A DNA stretch of 39,603 nucleotides from Cycloclasticus sp. symbiont of Bathymodiolus heckerae (GTDB lineage Bacteria; Pseudomonadota; Gammaproteobacteria; Methylococcales; Cycloclasticaceae). Position numbers and translations under genes: made by a program. A model generated the notes under the pieces. That model ran no database searches, was not told where the DNA came from, and saw nothing but the letters and a program-made list of their open reading frames with translations. The DNA lies in the NCBI GenBank assembly GCA_002101235.1, contig LWTL01000106.1:1-39603 (forward strand), written 5' to 3'. Every line of letters starts with the position of its first letter. Position 1 is the first letter of the stretch. This document shows, piece after piece, positions 25,940-34,661 of the stretch.

Positions 25940-27211
25940 CTAACGTTCCTTTAAAGCCCGTTCCTTGGCTTTTAAAATAGGTTTAAACAAGTAATCTAAC
26001 ACAGTTTTTTTACCAGTTAAAATATCTACGTCAGCGGTCATGCCTGCAATAATTTTTAGTTTAGTGCCATTTTTCTCTAAGTAGTTCTTTTTAGTGCGTA
26101 AACGAATGACGTAATAATTCTCGCCGTCTTCTTCATTGGTAATACTGTCAGCACTGATGTGTTCTAACTCGGCTTCAAGGCCGCCATAAATTGAGAAGTC
26201 ATATGCAGACAGTTTGACCATTGCTTTTTGGCCAGGGTGTAGAAAGGCAATATCTGCGGGTCTGATTTCCGCTTCAATTAGAAGCTGGTCATCTATAGGA
26301 ACAATCTCAACTAAATCCATGCCTGGCTGAATAACGCCGCCAACGGTCGTGACTTTTAGCCGTTTAATGATGCCTTTTACAGGTGAAACGACTTTTGTCC
26401 GCGTTACGCGGTCTTCAAGAGCCAAAGTCGACTCCGCTGTTCTATCTAGTTCGGCCTTTACTTGGTTGAGCTCTTCAAGTGCCTTGGTTTGGAAGCGTAC
26501 TTTAGTTTCAGCAAGTTTGTTTTTTGCATCTGATAATTGGCCTCTTATGTCGTTCACTTCGCGTTTAATGCGTAGTAGCTCCACTTTAGACATAGCGCCT
26601 TCATCGACAAGAGGAGCGGACATATCCAGTTCTTCTTTTAGTAGTGCATAGCCGCGCGCGTATTGTCTGACTTGTTCTTTTAGAATCTTGGTGGTTGCGT
26701 TGAACTCCTTGCGGCGAGACTTAAATAGCTGTATTGCATTGTTAGCAATGTCGGGGGATTTTTTTAAAACGCCAGCAGGAATAACAAGCTCTGAGTTCTC
26801 AACTTCGGCGCTTAATCGGGCAGTTGCGGCGAGCAACTCATGGTATTTAAGTTTTGTTTCGTTTAAAGAGGAGGCGAATCTAACAGGATCAAGTTGTAAT
26901 AATGCTTGGCCCTTTTCTACTGTTTCGCCTTCTCGAACTAAAATCTTAGCCAAAATGCCGCCTTCTAAGTTTTGAATAACTTGGATGTGGCTAGAGGGCG
27001 TTGTTTTTCCTGAGCCACGTGTTACTTCATCAAGCTCGGCAAAATTAGCCCAAATAACGGCAATAATAAGGAAACTAAATGTCATCCATAAAATAATGTG
27101 GCTTTGAATCGACGCGCCGTACAAACTGGCAGCATTCACATCGGTAACGTACATTTGATCTTCAGCGTGTTGCTCGTGCTGCTTTTTAAGTTCAGAAAGT
27201 TTATTTAACAT
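25940..27211 (-). CDS. lapC: Type I secretion membrane-fusion protein (LapC, HlyD family)
   Basis: A 423-aa HlyD/RaxA-type periplasmic adaptor joining the LapB ABC transporter to the LapE channel. One TM near residues 35-55 (ILWMTFSFLIIAVIWANFAE), then the biotinyl-lipoyl motif LEGGILAKILVREGETVEKG, a long coiled coil (about 120-270, many Leu/Lys/Glu), and the C-terminal beta barrel (VVSPVKGIIKRLKVTTVGGV, VEIVPIDDQLLIEAEI). The C-terminal R-x-K-x-x-x-R tail is usual. Its ATG is 2 bp after the lapB stop on the minus strand, so they are cotranscribed. Confidence 0.92.
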   Translation of the reverse strand: MLNKLSELKKQHEQHAEDQMYVTDVNAASLYGASIQSHIILWMTFSFLIIAVIWANFAELDEVTRGSGKTTPSSHIQVIQNLEGGILAKILVREGETVEKGQALLQLDPVRFASSLNETKLKYHELLAATARLSAEVENSELVIPAGVLKKSPDIANNAIQLFKSRRKEFNATTKILKEQVRQYARGYALLKEELDMSAPLVDEGAMSKVELLRIKREVNDIRGQLSDAKNKLAETKVRFQTKALEELNQVKAELDRTAESTLALEDRVTRTKVVSPVKGIIKRLKVTTVGGVIQPGMDLVEIVPIDDQLLIEAEIRPADIAFLHPGQKAMVKLSAYDFSIYGGLEAELEHISADSITNEEDGENYYVIRLRTKKNYLEKNGTKLKIIAGMTADVDILTGKKTVLDYLFKPILKAKERALKER

Positions 27212-27213
27212 GA

Positions 27214-29376
27214 TTAGTTTGAAACCTTGATTTGTCCTTTTTTCAATGCCTCAAGCACTTTTTCTTTTGGCCCGTCAGCCATAATTTTCGAACCGTCCAT
27301 CACGATGAGTCGGTCAACGAGCGATAACAGTGATGCTCTATGCGTGACCAAAATAAGCGTTTGATTGTTTAACTCTGCAGCTAGTTTTTTCTTAAAGCGT
27401 TCTTCGGTACTGTTATCCATTGAATTACTGGGCTCGTCCATAATAAAAATGGGAGGCGACAGTAGTAACGAACGTGCAACAGCAACGCTTTGTCGTTGGC
27501 CGCCCGACAGTGATGCCCCGCGTTCACCAACTGGCATATCAAACCCTTCAGGGTGTCGGTTAACAAACTGGGTTACACCCGCTACTTCGGCTGCGTGCAA
27601 AATAGAAGCGTCATCCGCATAGCCTGAACCCAATGTAATATTGTCTTTAACGCTACCAAACATAAGTGAAATATCTTGCGGCACATAGCCAATTTGGCGG
27701 CGAAGATCTGTGGGGTCAACTTGCCGTATGTCTGTGCCATCAATCAAAATAGAGCCTTCTTGTGCTTCATACATGCCGAGCATGAGCTTTTCAATGGTGC
27801 TTTTGCCGGAGCCAATACGTCCAATAAACGCTACACGTTCACCAGCTTTAATTTTAAATGAGATGTTGTCTAAAGCTTTAATGGGCTGCTCAGGATAGTT
27901 AAATGAGATGTTTTTGAACTCAATGTCTCCCCTAAATGTGGGGCGATGTAGGTATTTTTTCCCGTGTTCCCGTTCAACAGGTAGCGACATCATATTAGTT
28001 AGTGTATCAAGTGATGTTCGCGCTTGGTGATAGCGAGTTAACAAAGAGTCGACTTGGCCTATAGGTGCTAATGCGCGCCCAGTTAAAATAGTACAGGCAA
28101 TTAATGCACCGGTTGTTAGCTCACCTTCAGAGATTTTATATACGCCGTATATCACGACAGAGATAGACGCCATTTGCGTTAAAAATGCGGTTAAGTTAAC
28201 GGCAATAGATGAATAAAAGCGTGATTTAAGGCCTAAGCGGGAAATCTGACCAATATTTTGTCCCCACTTGCTTTGCATTTGGCCTTCCGCGCCAGTTGCC
28301 TTAATGGAATCAAGGTTGCTAAGCGACTCAATGAGCGTTGCTTGCTTTTGAGCGGAATATTTAAATAACTCGTTAATGGTGTTCTTGAGTGGCTTCTGAA
28401 CCGCGATGCCCGCCAATATAGCAAGCGGTAACACAGCCAGAGGCACTAAAGCCAAAGAGCCGCCCAGCATGTAAATAACACCGAGGAAAATAAATAGGAA
28501 AGGCAAGTCGATCAATGTGGTTAGCGTGGCAGAGGTTAAAAAATCTCTAAACGATTCAAACTCGCTCAAGTTGCTAGCAAAAGCACCAACGGACTTGGGG
28601 CGGTTTTCCATCTTAATGCCCATAACCTTTTCAAAAATAGTAGCGGATAAGATTACGTCTGACCGTTTCCCCGCGACATCAATAAAGTACCCCCGTAACC
28701 CTTTCATTATAAAGTCGAAAGTAAATACGATCGTTACGCCAATGGCTAACACCCATAACGTTTCTAACGCATGGTTTGGCACCACGCGATCGTAAACATT
28801 CATAATGAACAGTGGAGAAGCTAAAGCAAACAAGTTAATCAAGAATGAAGCCGCTAAAGCCTCCGTATAAATTGGCCACGATTTATAAATGACATCCCAA
28901 AACCAATGCTTAGCTTTAGGGATGATTGAGTCAGACGTTCTTGCGTCAAACTCGTGGTTAACCTGAATGAAAAAAGCAGAGCCGTTGTAAATTTCTTCTA
29001 GTGTATTTAAATCAACCGTTTTTTCGCCGCTATCGGTTTCTGGCAAAATAATAGTGTAGTTGCCGTCGTGTTTGGCAATTAAAACGCAGGTTTTATTGTC
29101 TTTCAATAACAAGATGGCAGGGAGTACTAAATTGGATATCTCAGCTAGTGGTCGACGAACTAGGCCTGTTGAAAGGCCAACCCGCTGAGCTGCGCGAACA
29201 AAAAGGGATGGCGTTAACTTGTTGTCAACTAGCGGTAACCCTGCGGTTAAAGAATTAGCTGAATGCGGTTTATGCAGTACTTTGCAAACAGACAGCAGGG
29301 CAAGCAATAAAGGGTCATCTGGGCTTGTTGCTGTTGACAAGTTCTCTATTGATTTGCTTAATGCGGCGTCAGTCAT
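27214..29376 (-). CDS. lapB: Type I secretion ABC transporter (LapB-like)
   Basis: A 720-aa ABC exporter: N-terminal peptidase-C39-like domain (about 20-150) without the catalytic Cys motif, hence a C39-like docking domain rather than a protease; six TMs (about 165-460); and the ATPase with Walker A GRIGSGKST, Q-loop, signature LSGGQRQSV, Walker B IFIMDEPSN and His in LVTHRASL. The non-proteolytic domain means its substrate needs no leader cleavage, as with RTX and LapA adhesins. It is divergently oriented to the small gene at 29496, with about 120 bp between. Confidence 0.93.
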   Translation of the reverse strand: MTDAALSKSIENLSTATSPDDPLLLALLSVCKVLHKPHSANSLTAGLPLVDNKLTPSLFVRAAQRVGLSTGLVRRPLAEISNLVLPAILLLKDNKTCVLIAKHDGNYTIILPETDSGEKTVDLNTLEEIYNGSAFFIQVNHEFDARTSDSIIPKAKHWFWDVIYKSWPIYTEALAASFLINLFALASPLFIMNVYDRVVPNHALETLWVLAIGVTIVFTFDFIMKGLRGYFIDVAGKRSDVILSATIFEKVMGIKMENRPKSVGAFASNLSEFESFRDFLTSATLTTLIDLPFLFIFLGVIYMLGGSLALVPLAVLPLAILAGIAVQKPLKNTINELFKYSAQKQATLIESLSNLDSIKATGAEGQMQSKWGQNIGQISRLGLKSRFYSSIAVNLTAFLTQMASISVVIYGVYKISEGELTTGALIACTILTGRALAPIGQVDSLLTRYHQARTSLDTLTNMMSLPVEREHGKKYLHRPTFRGDIEFKNISFNYPEQPIKALDNISFKIKAGERVAFIGRIGSGKSTIEKLMLGMYEAQEGSILIDGTDIRQVDPTDLRRQIGYVPQDISLMFGSVKDNITLGSGYADDASILHAAEVAGVTQFVNRHPEGFDMPVGERGASLSGGQRQSVAVARSLLLSPPIFIMDEPSNSMDNSTEERFKKKLAAELNNQTLILVTHRASLLSLVDRLIVMDGSKIMADGPKEKVLEALKKGQIKVSN

Positions 29377-29495
29377 CTTTTATCCATGTTATGAAGCAAA
29401 TGCACTATTGTCCTTACGGTGTGCACTAAGTTTGATTATTATTTTTTATTTAGTGATACTAGAACAAATCCCAGAAAAAGCAAATGGAGTTGACT

Positions 29496-29834
29496 ATGCC
29501 CTACATTAATAGAAATAAACAAGGTGATATTGAGAAACTGCTTGACGTGCCAGCGGGTGAAAATTGTCAATGGTTAGAGGCTAATGATCCTGATGTGCTT
29601 GCTTTTGTGCAAAAGGTAACGCAAAGCGATCACTTGAAGGGCTCACTTGCCAGTTCCGATAGCGAGATGGTTCGAGTCGTAGAGGATCTAGTCGACATGC
29701 TAATGGAAAAACAAGTGTTTGTATTTACTGAGTTGCCTGAAGCGGTTCAAAGTAAATTAAATGAAAGAAGAAAGTTACGTCACCAAGTGAATGAAATAAG
29801 CAACTTGATTGGTGAAGACGACAATATTTTGTAA
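29496..29834 (+). CDS. Conserved hypothetical protein linked to lap locus
   Basis: A 112-aa soluble protein (ATG 29496, with GGAG at 29486-29489). Sequence: MPYINRNKQGDIEKLLDVPA at the N-terminus, then LASSDSEMVRVVEDLVDMLMEKQVF and FTELPEAVQSKLNERRKLR. I recall homologues in Pseudomonas being given misleading tryptophan-synthase-like names; nothing in the sequence supports that. No TM, no signal peptide, no catalytic motif. Function unknown. It is read away from lapB, and its neighbours are all adhesin genes. Confidence 0.7.
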   Translation: MPYINRNKQGDIEKLLDVPAGENCQWLEANDPDVLAFVQKVTQSDHLKGSLASSDSEMVRVVEDLVDMLMEKQVFVFTELPEAVQSKLNERRKLRHQVNEISNLIGEDDNIL

Positions 29835-29877
29835 TAGCCATAATCTATGGCTGCAAGAGCCAAAAAAAGCTTAAAAC

Positions 29878-29896
29878 TAGTACCTTAGTACAATAG
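29878..29896 (+). promoter_or_regulatory. 19-bp motif, copy 1, upstream of the receiver-only gene
   Basis: TAGTACCTTAGTACAATAG, the same as the copy at 30625-30643. It ends 60 bp before the start at 29957. The GTAC repeats inside it resemble a bipartite regulator site, and the downstream AT-rich stretch could hold the promoter. See the finding on shared control. Confidence 0.6.
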
Positions 29897-29956
29897 TCAA
29901 TTCCCACTCGCTCGCCTACACTTACGTCAACTGGCGAAAACTAACCTTAATATTTA

Positions 29957-30364
29957 ATGATGATTGACGTACTGATAATTGATAAAACCAATCAAATAAA
30001 GTCTGCAGCATCAATGGTTAAGGCCAATATTCAAGCGTTTAGTGATGAAGTAAAAGCATTAAACGCCGTTGAAGAGAATTCGTCAGCAGTTGTATTGCTT
30101 CATTACGACGTACGTAAAGAGCAAACAGCCGAATATATAAAACTAATATTGCAAGCGGAATCGCAAAGTAAAGTAGTTGTAGTGGCAAATGAGCTGGGTG
30201 AAGAAAGCATTTTAAATTGCTTATTAGCCGGAGCGCAGGGTTATCAGCAAGTAGGTCAGCTTGAAAGTTACGCTAATAGATTGGTTACGGTAATAGACGC
30301 AGGCGAAGCGTGGATAACACGACGAATGACAGCCACATTGCTGGACGCATTGCGACAGCAGTAA
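29957..30364 (+). CDS. Receiver-only protein, paralogue of the LuxR-type regulator
   Basis: A 135-aa protein with a CheY-like alpha/beta pattern (MIDVLIIDKTNQIKSAASMV, SAVVLLHYDVRK, KVVVVANELGEESILNCLLA) ending AGEAWITRRMTATLLDALRQ. This end matches the linker of the regulator at 25238 (KGDIWIQRHLVPRVIGTLVK), but no helix-turn-helix follows. The phospho-acceptor Asp position reads LHYD and the Lys position is Gln, so it is unlikely to be phosphorylated. It may modulate the full-length LuxR protein by heterodimer formation, or be a decayed regulator; the frame is intact and the start good. A 77-aa ORF follows 12 bp later. Confidence 0.72.
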   Translation: MMIDVLIIDKTNQIKSAASMVKANIQAFSDEVKALNAVEENSSAVVLLHYDVRKEQTAEYIKLILQAESQSKVVVVANELGEESILNCLLAGAQGYQQVGQLESYANRLVTVIDAGEAWITRRMTATLLDALRQQ

Positions 30365-30376
30365 GAGGATAAAATA

Positions 30377-30610
30377 ATGACAAATGAAACCAACGACGAA
30401 CAAGATAGCTTAAATCTACAGGATTTATTGGTAGATGAAAGTAACGACGTACTCAGTGAGTACCTGTCCATATCAATAGAAAACCTAGGTGAAGGCGCAA
30501 AAATTAGCGTTACCACCGTAGAAGATGAGCCGGCGACGTATTCATCAACCTTAACAGGCGTCACGTTAACAGACTTGCAATGTCTAGTTGATGTGCCAAC
30601 AGAGACGTAA
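30377..30610 (+). CDS. Small acidic hypothetical protein
   Basis: A 77-aa acidic protein, MTNETNDEQDSLNLQDLLVD..., with AAGAGG (30363-30368) ahead of the ATG and lying 12 bp after the receiver-only gene. No domain is recognised; the middle (ISIENLGEGAKISVTTVEDE) looks like a beta strand pair. Probably cotranscribed with the previous gene and situated just before the adhesin. Function unknown. Its acidity and position could suit a chaperone-like partner of the adhesin, but nothing in the sequence shows that. Confidence 0.55.
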   Translation: MTNETNDEQDSLNLQDLLVDESNDVLSEYLSISIENLGEGAKISVTTVEDEPATYSSTLTGVTLTDLQCLVDVPTET

Positions 30611-30624
30611 GAAAAGTAACAAAT

Positions 30625-30643
30625 TAGTACCTTAGTACAATAG
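30625..30643 (+). promoter_or_regulatory. 19-bp motif, copy 2, upstream of the adhesin gene
   Basis: TAGTACCTTAGTACAATAG identical to 29878-29896, ending 67 bp before the adhesin ATG. Similar distance from the start in both places suggests the same kind of promoter architecture. Confidence 0.6.
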
Positions 30644-30710
30644 AAACAACGAGTTTTTTAAACAATACTTAAGAAAATTAATAATTTAACCAACGGATCG
30701 GAGAAATATC

Positions 30711-33700
30711 ATGGCTAATGTAGGAACAGTACAATCAGTATCAGGCATCGTAAAAGCAATCGCAGAAGACGGAACGGAGCGCGTATTAAGAGTAGGCGAT
30801 AAGGTTGCAGAAAACGAAAAAATCATAACAGGTAGTGGCGTTATTGTTATTGCCTTTACAGATGGCACAGTAATGGACTTGGGCAGTAACTCAAGCATCG
30901 TGCTAAATGATGATGTACTAAACCAAGAAGGAGCGCAAACAGCGCAAAGCCGTTCAGCTGCTGAAGACGAAGTGGCGGCTCTTCAAGAAGCCTTAACAAA
31001 CAATCCAAATTTTGACCCAGCCAACTTACCAGCAACAGCGGCAGGTACAACAGCTGGAGGCGACGGTGGTAATAATGGTCATAGCGTGGTTAGTGTGGAT
31101 TATTTAAATCCAGAAGCGCCGGTAGAAGCTGGGTTCGATACGATTGGTATTAGCCAAGAATTTTTGCAACCAGATGAGGAACTGCCTCCGGTTATAGAAG
31201 GCGATGTAACTGTCGCTGTATCTGTCAGCGTGCAAGTGGAAGTGGGTGTTGATATTGAAGACGAACCAAATCCTGATGATGAGCCGCCATATGTGCCAGA
31301 AGACTTTCCAGGTGCGGATGGCGAATCTGTGGTGGTTAGTGGCAATGGAGCCATTGTTTTAGAAGGTACGGATGATGGAGATGATAACCTAGGTGATGAA
31401 TACAGAGAGGTTACTTTTATCCTGTCACTAAATAAGGTGTTTGGGTCTGATGTTACAGTGACTTTTCAATTGCAACCTGTTGCAGGCGGAGACGGGTCTG
31501 AATATGGGCTAGGTAATGATTGGGTGGATGGCACGTTGGCTCCCCAACAGGTAGTTATTCCAGCAGGAACAACAGAATTTCCTGTGGACGTATCAATTAA
31601 ACAAGATCATTTAGATGAAAGTAATGGTGTTTTCAATATCGTATTACTTTCGGCTGAGTCAGAAGGTGGTACTGCAACCATTAACCCTGGTGCGGACACT
31701 GCAGTTATCACAATATTTGATGATGATACAACGCCAGAAGCAAACCCAGACACTAATTGGGTTCAAGCAGAACCGATTTCCGAAGGTTATAAAGAGCCTG
31801 TTGAATTGTTTGAACGGGTTGATGGTGACGGGGGTGGTCAGAATATAGCTGCGCCTGTGTTGCAAGAATCATATTATGAAGGTGCAAGCACTTCGGGCAA
31901 TGTCCTAAATAATGTTGATCACGAATATGACCCAGATGAAGACGTTGAAGGTGATGAACGTCCATTCCAAGATGCCGCTGATACTGATGAAGACGGAGAC
32001 TCATTAACTGTTACAGGTGTTATTGCTCATGGCGATGATGGTGCATTAGGCGGTGGTGACGATACCGTTGGTACAATTGGCGATCCACTTACAGGCAAGT
32101 GGGGAACATTAACCTTACAAGCAGACGGTAGTTATGTTTATGTGGCTGGCGAAGAAACATCCGAACTAACTAACGGCCAAGAAGTTACGGATCAATTTAC
32201 ATACACAGTTACAGATACTTATAACCAGCCACAAACAACAACATTAACCATCACTATTTTTGGTGGTGATAGTGGTGTTGAGATCAGTGGCTTAACACCT
32301 GCACTTGAAGGTGGCGATGTTCTTGTAGATGAAGACGAGCTAGATAATGATAATGCAACTGGCTCAGAAGCATCAAAAGCAAATGAAGAAGGCGAGCCAA
32401 CAGCTACTGACTCAGACACATTCACTATCAGTGCGCCAGATGGTGTAGGTAGTTTAACAATCGATGGGCATGCAATTATTACTAATGGTGTGTTTGCTGC
32501 AACCAGTTTCATAACAAGCGGTTTAAGCAATACTCTTTCAGTAACAGCTTACGATGCTGATACAGGTGAAATTACTTATACATACACGCTTCTAGATAAT
32601 GAAGCTCACCCTAATGCCGGTGACGAAAACAATATCTTCGAAAATCTAAATGTTTACTTAGAAGATACAGATGGCGACTCTACTTCAGATACATTGAGCG
32701 TTCAAATTGTTGACGATATTCCAACAGCAGTTGCTGATACAAACAACGTAACCGAAGGTGATTCAACTAGCGGCAATGTATTAACTGATGGTGTTGATGA
32801 TGAATTTGGCGCAGACGGTCCAGTAACGACAGCACCAGTTGGTGGCGTTGTTGGTGTTGCGTTTAGTTCCGATACAGGAACAGATGTATCGACGGGAGTT
32901 GGCAGTGCGATTGCTGGTGACCACGGTACATTGACCCTAAATGCAGATGGTAGTTATGAATATGTATCGGATGCAAATGACATCACTTCAGATCAAACAG
33001 ATGTATTCGTTTACACCATAGAAGATGCTGATGGTGACTTATCGACAGTAACGTTAACGATCGAGGTTGATAACGTTAGTTTGAGTGCTGACAATGACAC
33101 AATAACAGTTGATGAAGACGGCTTGCCAGTAGTGGGCAGTGACTCAGTGAGCAACTCTGAAACAGCGGGTGGCACATTAGCGGTGGCGGGTGCAGTGAGT
33201 TATGCATTTGCGAGCGGTGAAAATGGTACGGGTAATAACGGTACATTAACGTTGAATGAAAATGGTACGTACAGCTACACCTTAACCTCAGCAGTTGCTT
33301 CAGGTGTGAACCCAGGTGAGAACACAGTAAATGATGTTGAAGTGTTTAACTACACAGCGACCGATGCTGATGGCAACACGGTTGACGGTACGATTACGGT
33401 TAATGTAGTTGATGATATTCCAAGCATTAGTTCACCGGATGGTGAGGTGCTAAATGCAGATGGTGAGTCATTAGATGGAATTATTGATTTTGATTTAGGT
33501 GCAGATGGTGCTGGTGGTATTGATTTGTCGCTTATTACTACACCAGTTGGATTAACGTCTAATGGTTTAGCTGTCCAATATGTTGTGGAAGATTCCAATA
33601 ATGATGGTTTTGATGAACTTAGAGCGTTCACAACTTCTGGCGATGTGTTTTTGATAAGTCAAGATGGTTCTGACTCGCAATATTCGTTAGATATGCTTGA

Positions 33701-34343
33701 TACTTTGGATCTTACAAGTACCTTTACTAATTCATTTTCAAATGGCGTGACAGGTGGGGGGCCAGCAGGAAGTATTGATTTTTCTACACAAGATGGCGCG
33801 ACTAATTTTGTTATCAGACTGACCTCACCGGATGATGTTAATAACAGTGCCGGTAAAATTGGTGTTGATAATCAGAGTATGAATGGTGGTGAAACATTGA
33901 CAATCGAGTTTTTAGATGAGGTGGCCACAGGCGATTATTTTGTTAATGGAATAACTTTAGGAATGTTTAATTTTGGTGGTTCTGATGCATTCACTTATAC
34001 CTTATATAATGGTAATACTGTGGCTGGTTCAGGAACTGTGGATACTGCTTCTCTAATTAATGGTGATTCTCAGCCTTTATTAGCTACTGATAATGGGCAA
34101 ACTGAGTATGACAGAATTGAAATTACAGTAAGTAATACAACAGATAGTGGTGGTTTTAAATTTGATGATATTAGTGGGCAAGGTTCATCAAGCTTTGATG
34201 CAATATTTGAATTAGGTGCGATAGCGACTGATAGTGATGGTGACAGTACTGATGCGGCCGCCGGAACTTATACCATAAGCATAGGTGACACTTTAGCTAC
34301 AGTATTAGGCGGGGACGATGATGTGCCTGTAGCACTCTCGTAG
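30711..34343 (+). CDS. lapA: LapA-like retained biofilm adhesin, short and without RTX tail
   Basis: A 1210-aa secreted acidic adhesin, RBS GGAG at 30699-30702. N-terminal retention module (1-75: GTVQSVSGIVKAIAEDGTER, then FTDGTVMDLGSNSSIVLNDD), a short helix (80-95), and a LapG-type site, Thr109-Ala-Ala-Gly112 in NLPATAAGTTAGG. After this come a Calx-beta-like domain (about 205-350, ending AVITIFDDD), VCBS/cadherin-like T1SS-type repeats (about 385-905, each with DxDxD-style acidic calcium motifs and NxNGTYSYT), and a last long domain (about 905-1205) like DUF5801. Then it stops with GGDDDVPVALS. I see no RTX nonapeptides and no usual C-terminal type I signal, so either the 3' end has been lost, or secretion uses an atypical signal. 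A terminator follows directly. Confidence 0.85.
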   Translation: MANVGTVQSVSGIVKAIAEDGTERVLRVGDKVAENEKIITGSGVIVIAFTDGTVMDLGSNSSIVLNDDVLNQEGAQTAQSRSAAEDEVAALQEALTNNPNFDPANLPATAAGTTAGGDGGNNGHSVVSVDYLNPEAPVEAGFDTIGISQEFLQPDEELPPVIEGDVTVAVSVSVQVEVGVDIEDEPNPDDEPPYVPEDFPGADGESVVVSGNGAIVLEGTDDGDDNLGDEYREVTFILSLNKVFGSDVTVTFQLQPVAGGDGSEYGLGNDWVDGTLAPQQVVIPAGTTEFPVDVSIKQDHLDESNGVFNIVLLSAESEGGTATINPGADTAVITIFDDDTTPEANPDTNWVQAEPISEGYKEPVELFERVDGDGGGQNIAAPVLQESYYEGASTSGNVLNNVDHEYDPDEDVEGDERPFQDAADTDEDGDSLTVTGVIAHGDDGALGGGDDTVGTIGDPLTGKWGTLTLQADGSYVYVAGEETSELTNGQEVTDQFTYTVTDTYNQPQTTTLTITIFGGDSGVEISGLTPALEGGDVLVDEDELDNDNATGSEASKANEEGEPTATDSDTFTISAPDGVGSLTIDGHAIITNGVFAATSFITSGLSNTLSVTAYDADTGEITYTYTLLDNEAHPNAGDENNIFENLNVYLEDTDGDSTSDTLSVQIVDDIPTAVADTNNVTEGDSTSGNVLTDGVDDEFGADGPVTTAPVGGVVGVAFSSDTGTDVSTGVGSAIAGDHGTLTLNADGSYEYVSDANDITSDQTDVFVYTIEDADGDLSTVTLTIEVDNVSLSADNDTITVDEDGLPVVGSDSVSNSETAGGTLAVAGAVSYAFASGENGTGNNGTLTLNENGTYSYTLTSAVASGVNPGENTVNDVEVFNYTATDADGNTVDGTITVNVVDDIPSISSPDGEVLNADGESLDGIIDFDLGADGAGGIDLSLITTPVGLTSNGLAVQYVVEDSNNDGFDELRAFTTSGDVFLISQDGSDSQYSLDMLDTLDLTSTFTNSFSNGVTGGGPAGSIDFSTQDGATNFVIRLTSPDDVNNSAGKIGVDNQSMNGGETLTIEFLDEVATGDYFVNGITLGMFNFGGSDAFTYTLYNGNTVAGSGTVDTASLINGDSQPLLATDNGQTEYDRIEITVSNTTDSGGFKFDDISGQGSSSFDAIFELGAIATDSDGDSTDAAAGTYTISIGDTLATVLGGDDDVPVALS

Positions 34344-34360
34344 AACGAGTGGAGTGAAGC

Positions 34361-34390
34361 AAAAAAGCCAGCTTATCGCTGGCTTTTTTG
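34361..34390 (+). terminator. Rho-independent terminator after the adhesin
   Basis: AAAAAAGCCAGC, TTATC and GCTGGCTTTTTT: a 12-bp stem, the T-run ending at 34389. It begins 18 bp after the adhesin stop. Confidence 0.88.
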
Positions 34391-34430
34391 TAGGAAACAA
34401 GAAATCAAGGGGCCAGTCAGCTTGATAATG

Positions 34431-34463
34431 TAAGCTGTAACAGTTAATAAGCTGTAACAGTTA
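34431..34463 (+). repeat. Direct repeat, two 16-bp copies
   Basis: TAAGCTGTAACAGTTA occurs at 34431-34446 and 34448-34463, in tandem with one A between. It lies between two terminators, in a stretch without genes. Likely a local duplication. Confidence 0.85.
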
Positions 34464-34466
34464 AGG

Positions 34467-34501
34467 TAGGCAAGTTGCTTGATGTGACTTGCCTATTTTT
34501 T
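34467..34501 (+). terminator. Second hairpin with T-run
   Basis: TAGGCAAGT (34467-34475) and ACTTGCCTA (34487-34495) pair perfectly, followed by six T. It lies 80 bp downstream of the adhesin terminator and could stop read-through into higBA. Confidence 0.7.
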
Positions 34502-34661
34502 GTCTAGAGAGAAAGAAGAGATAGGGTCAGGTCTTGCAAAGATTGATAGGATGAGGTCTTGCAATCAAGCATTAATGGTAGATGAGTTTTCATATGACTT
34601 GGACTGCTTCAACCTATTATGACGTCTTGCGTTATATGTTGTTACGCGTTACAGTCTCTTT

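Larger units (their letters stand above)
34344..34661. other. 318-bp intergenic scar between adhesin and higBA
   Basis: Holds two terminators, a 16-bp tandem repeat, an ATCAAGGGGCCAGTCAGC element (34403 on), the left arm of a RAYT-type inverted repeat (34523-34538) and a diverged copy of a RAYT upstream segment (34550-34578). No gene. The higBA promoter may be TTGCGT (34627-34632) / TACAGT (34650-34655) with 17-bp spacing, which would make a nearly leaderless start at 34662. Confidence 0.55.

Noticed and set aside
29496..29834. Tryptophan synthase beta-related annotation
   Set aside because: The 112-aa protein has no PLP fold or motif; a name of this kind would be a propagated misannotation.
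25238..30364. A standard phosphorelay for the lap locus
   Set aside because: Neither receiver domain keeps the full acidic pocket, and there is no histidine kinase gene in the window.
31615..33631. Several ORFs of 60-100 codons inside the adhesin gene
   Set aside because: They are shadows of a biased, repetitive long gene and have no RBS or recognisable product.
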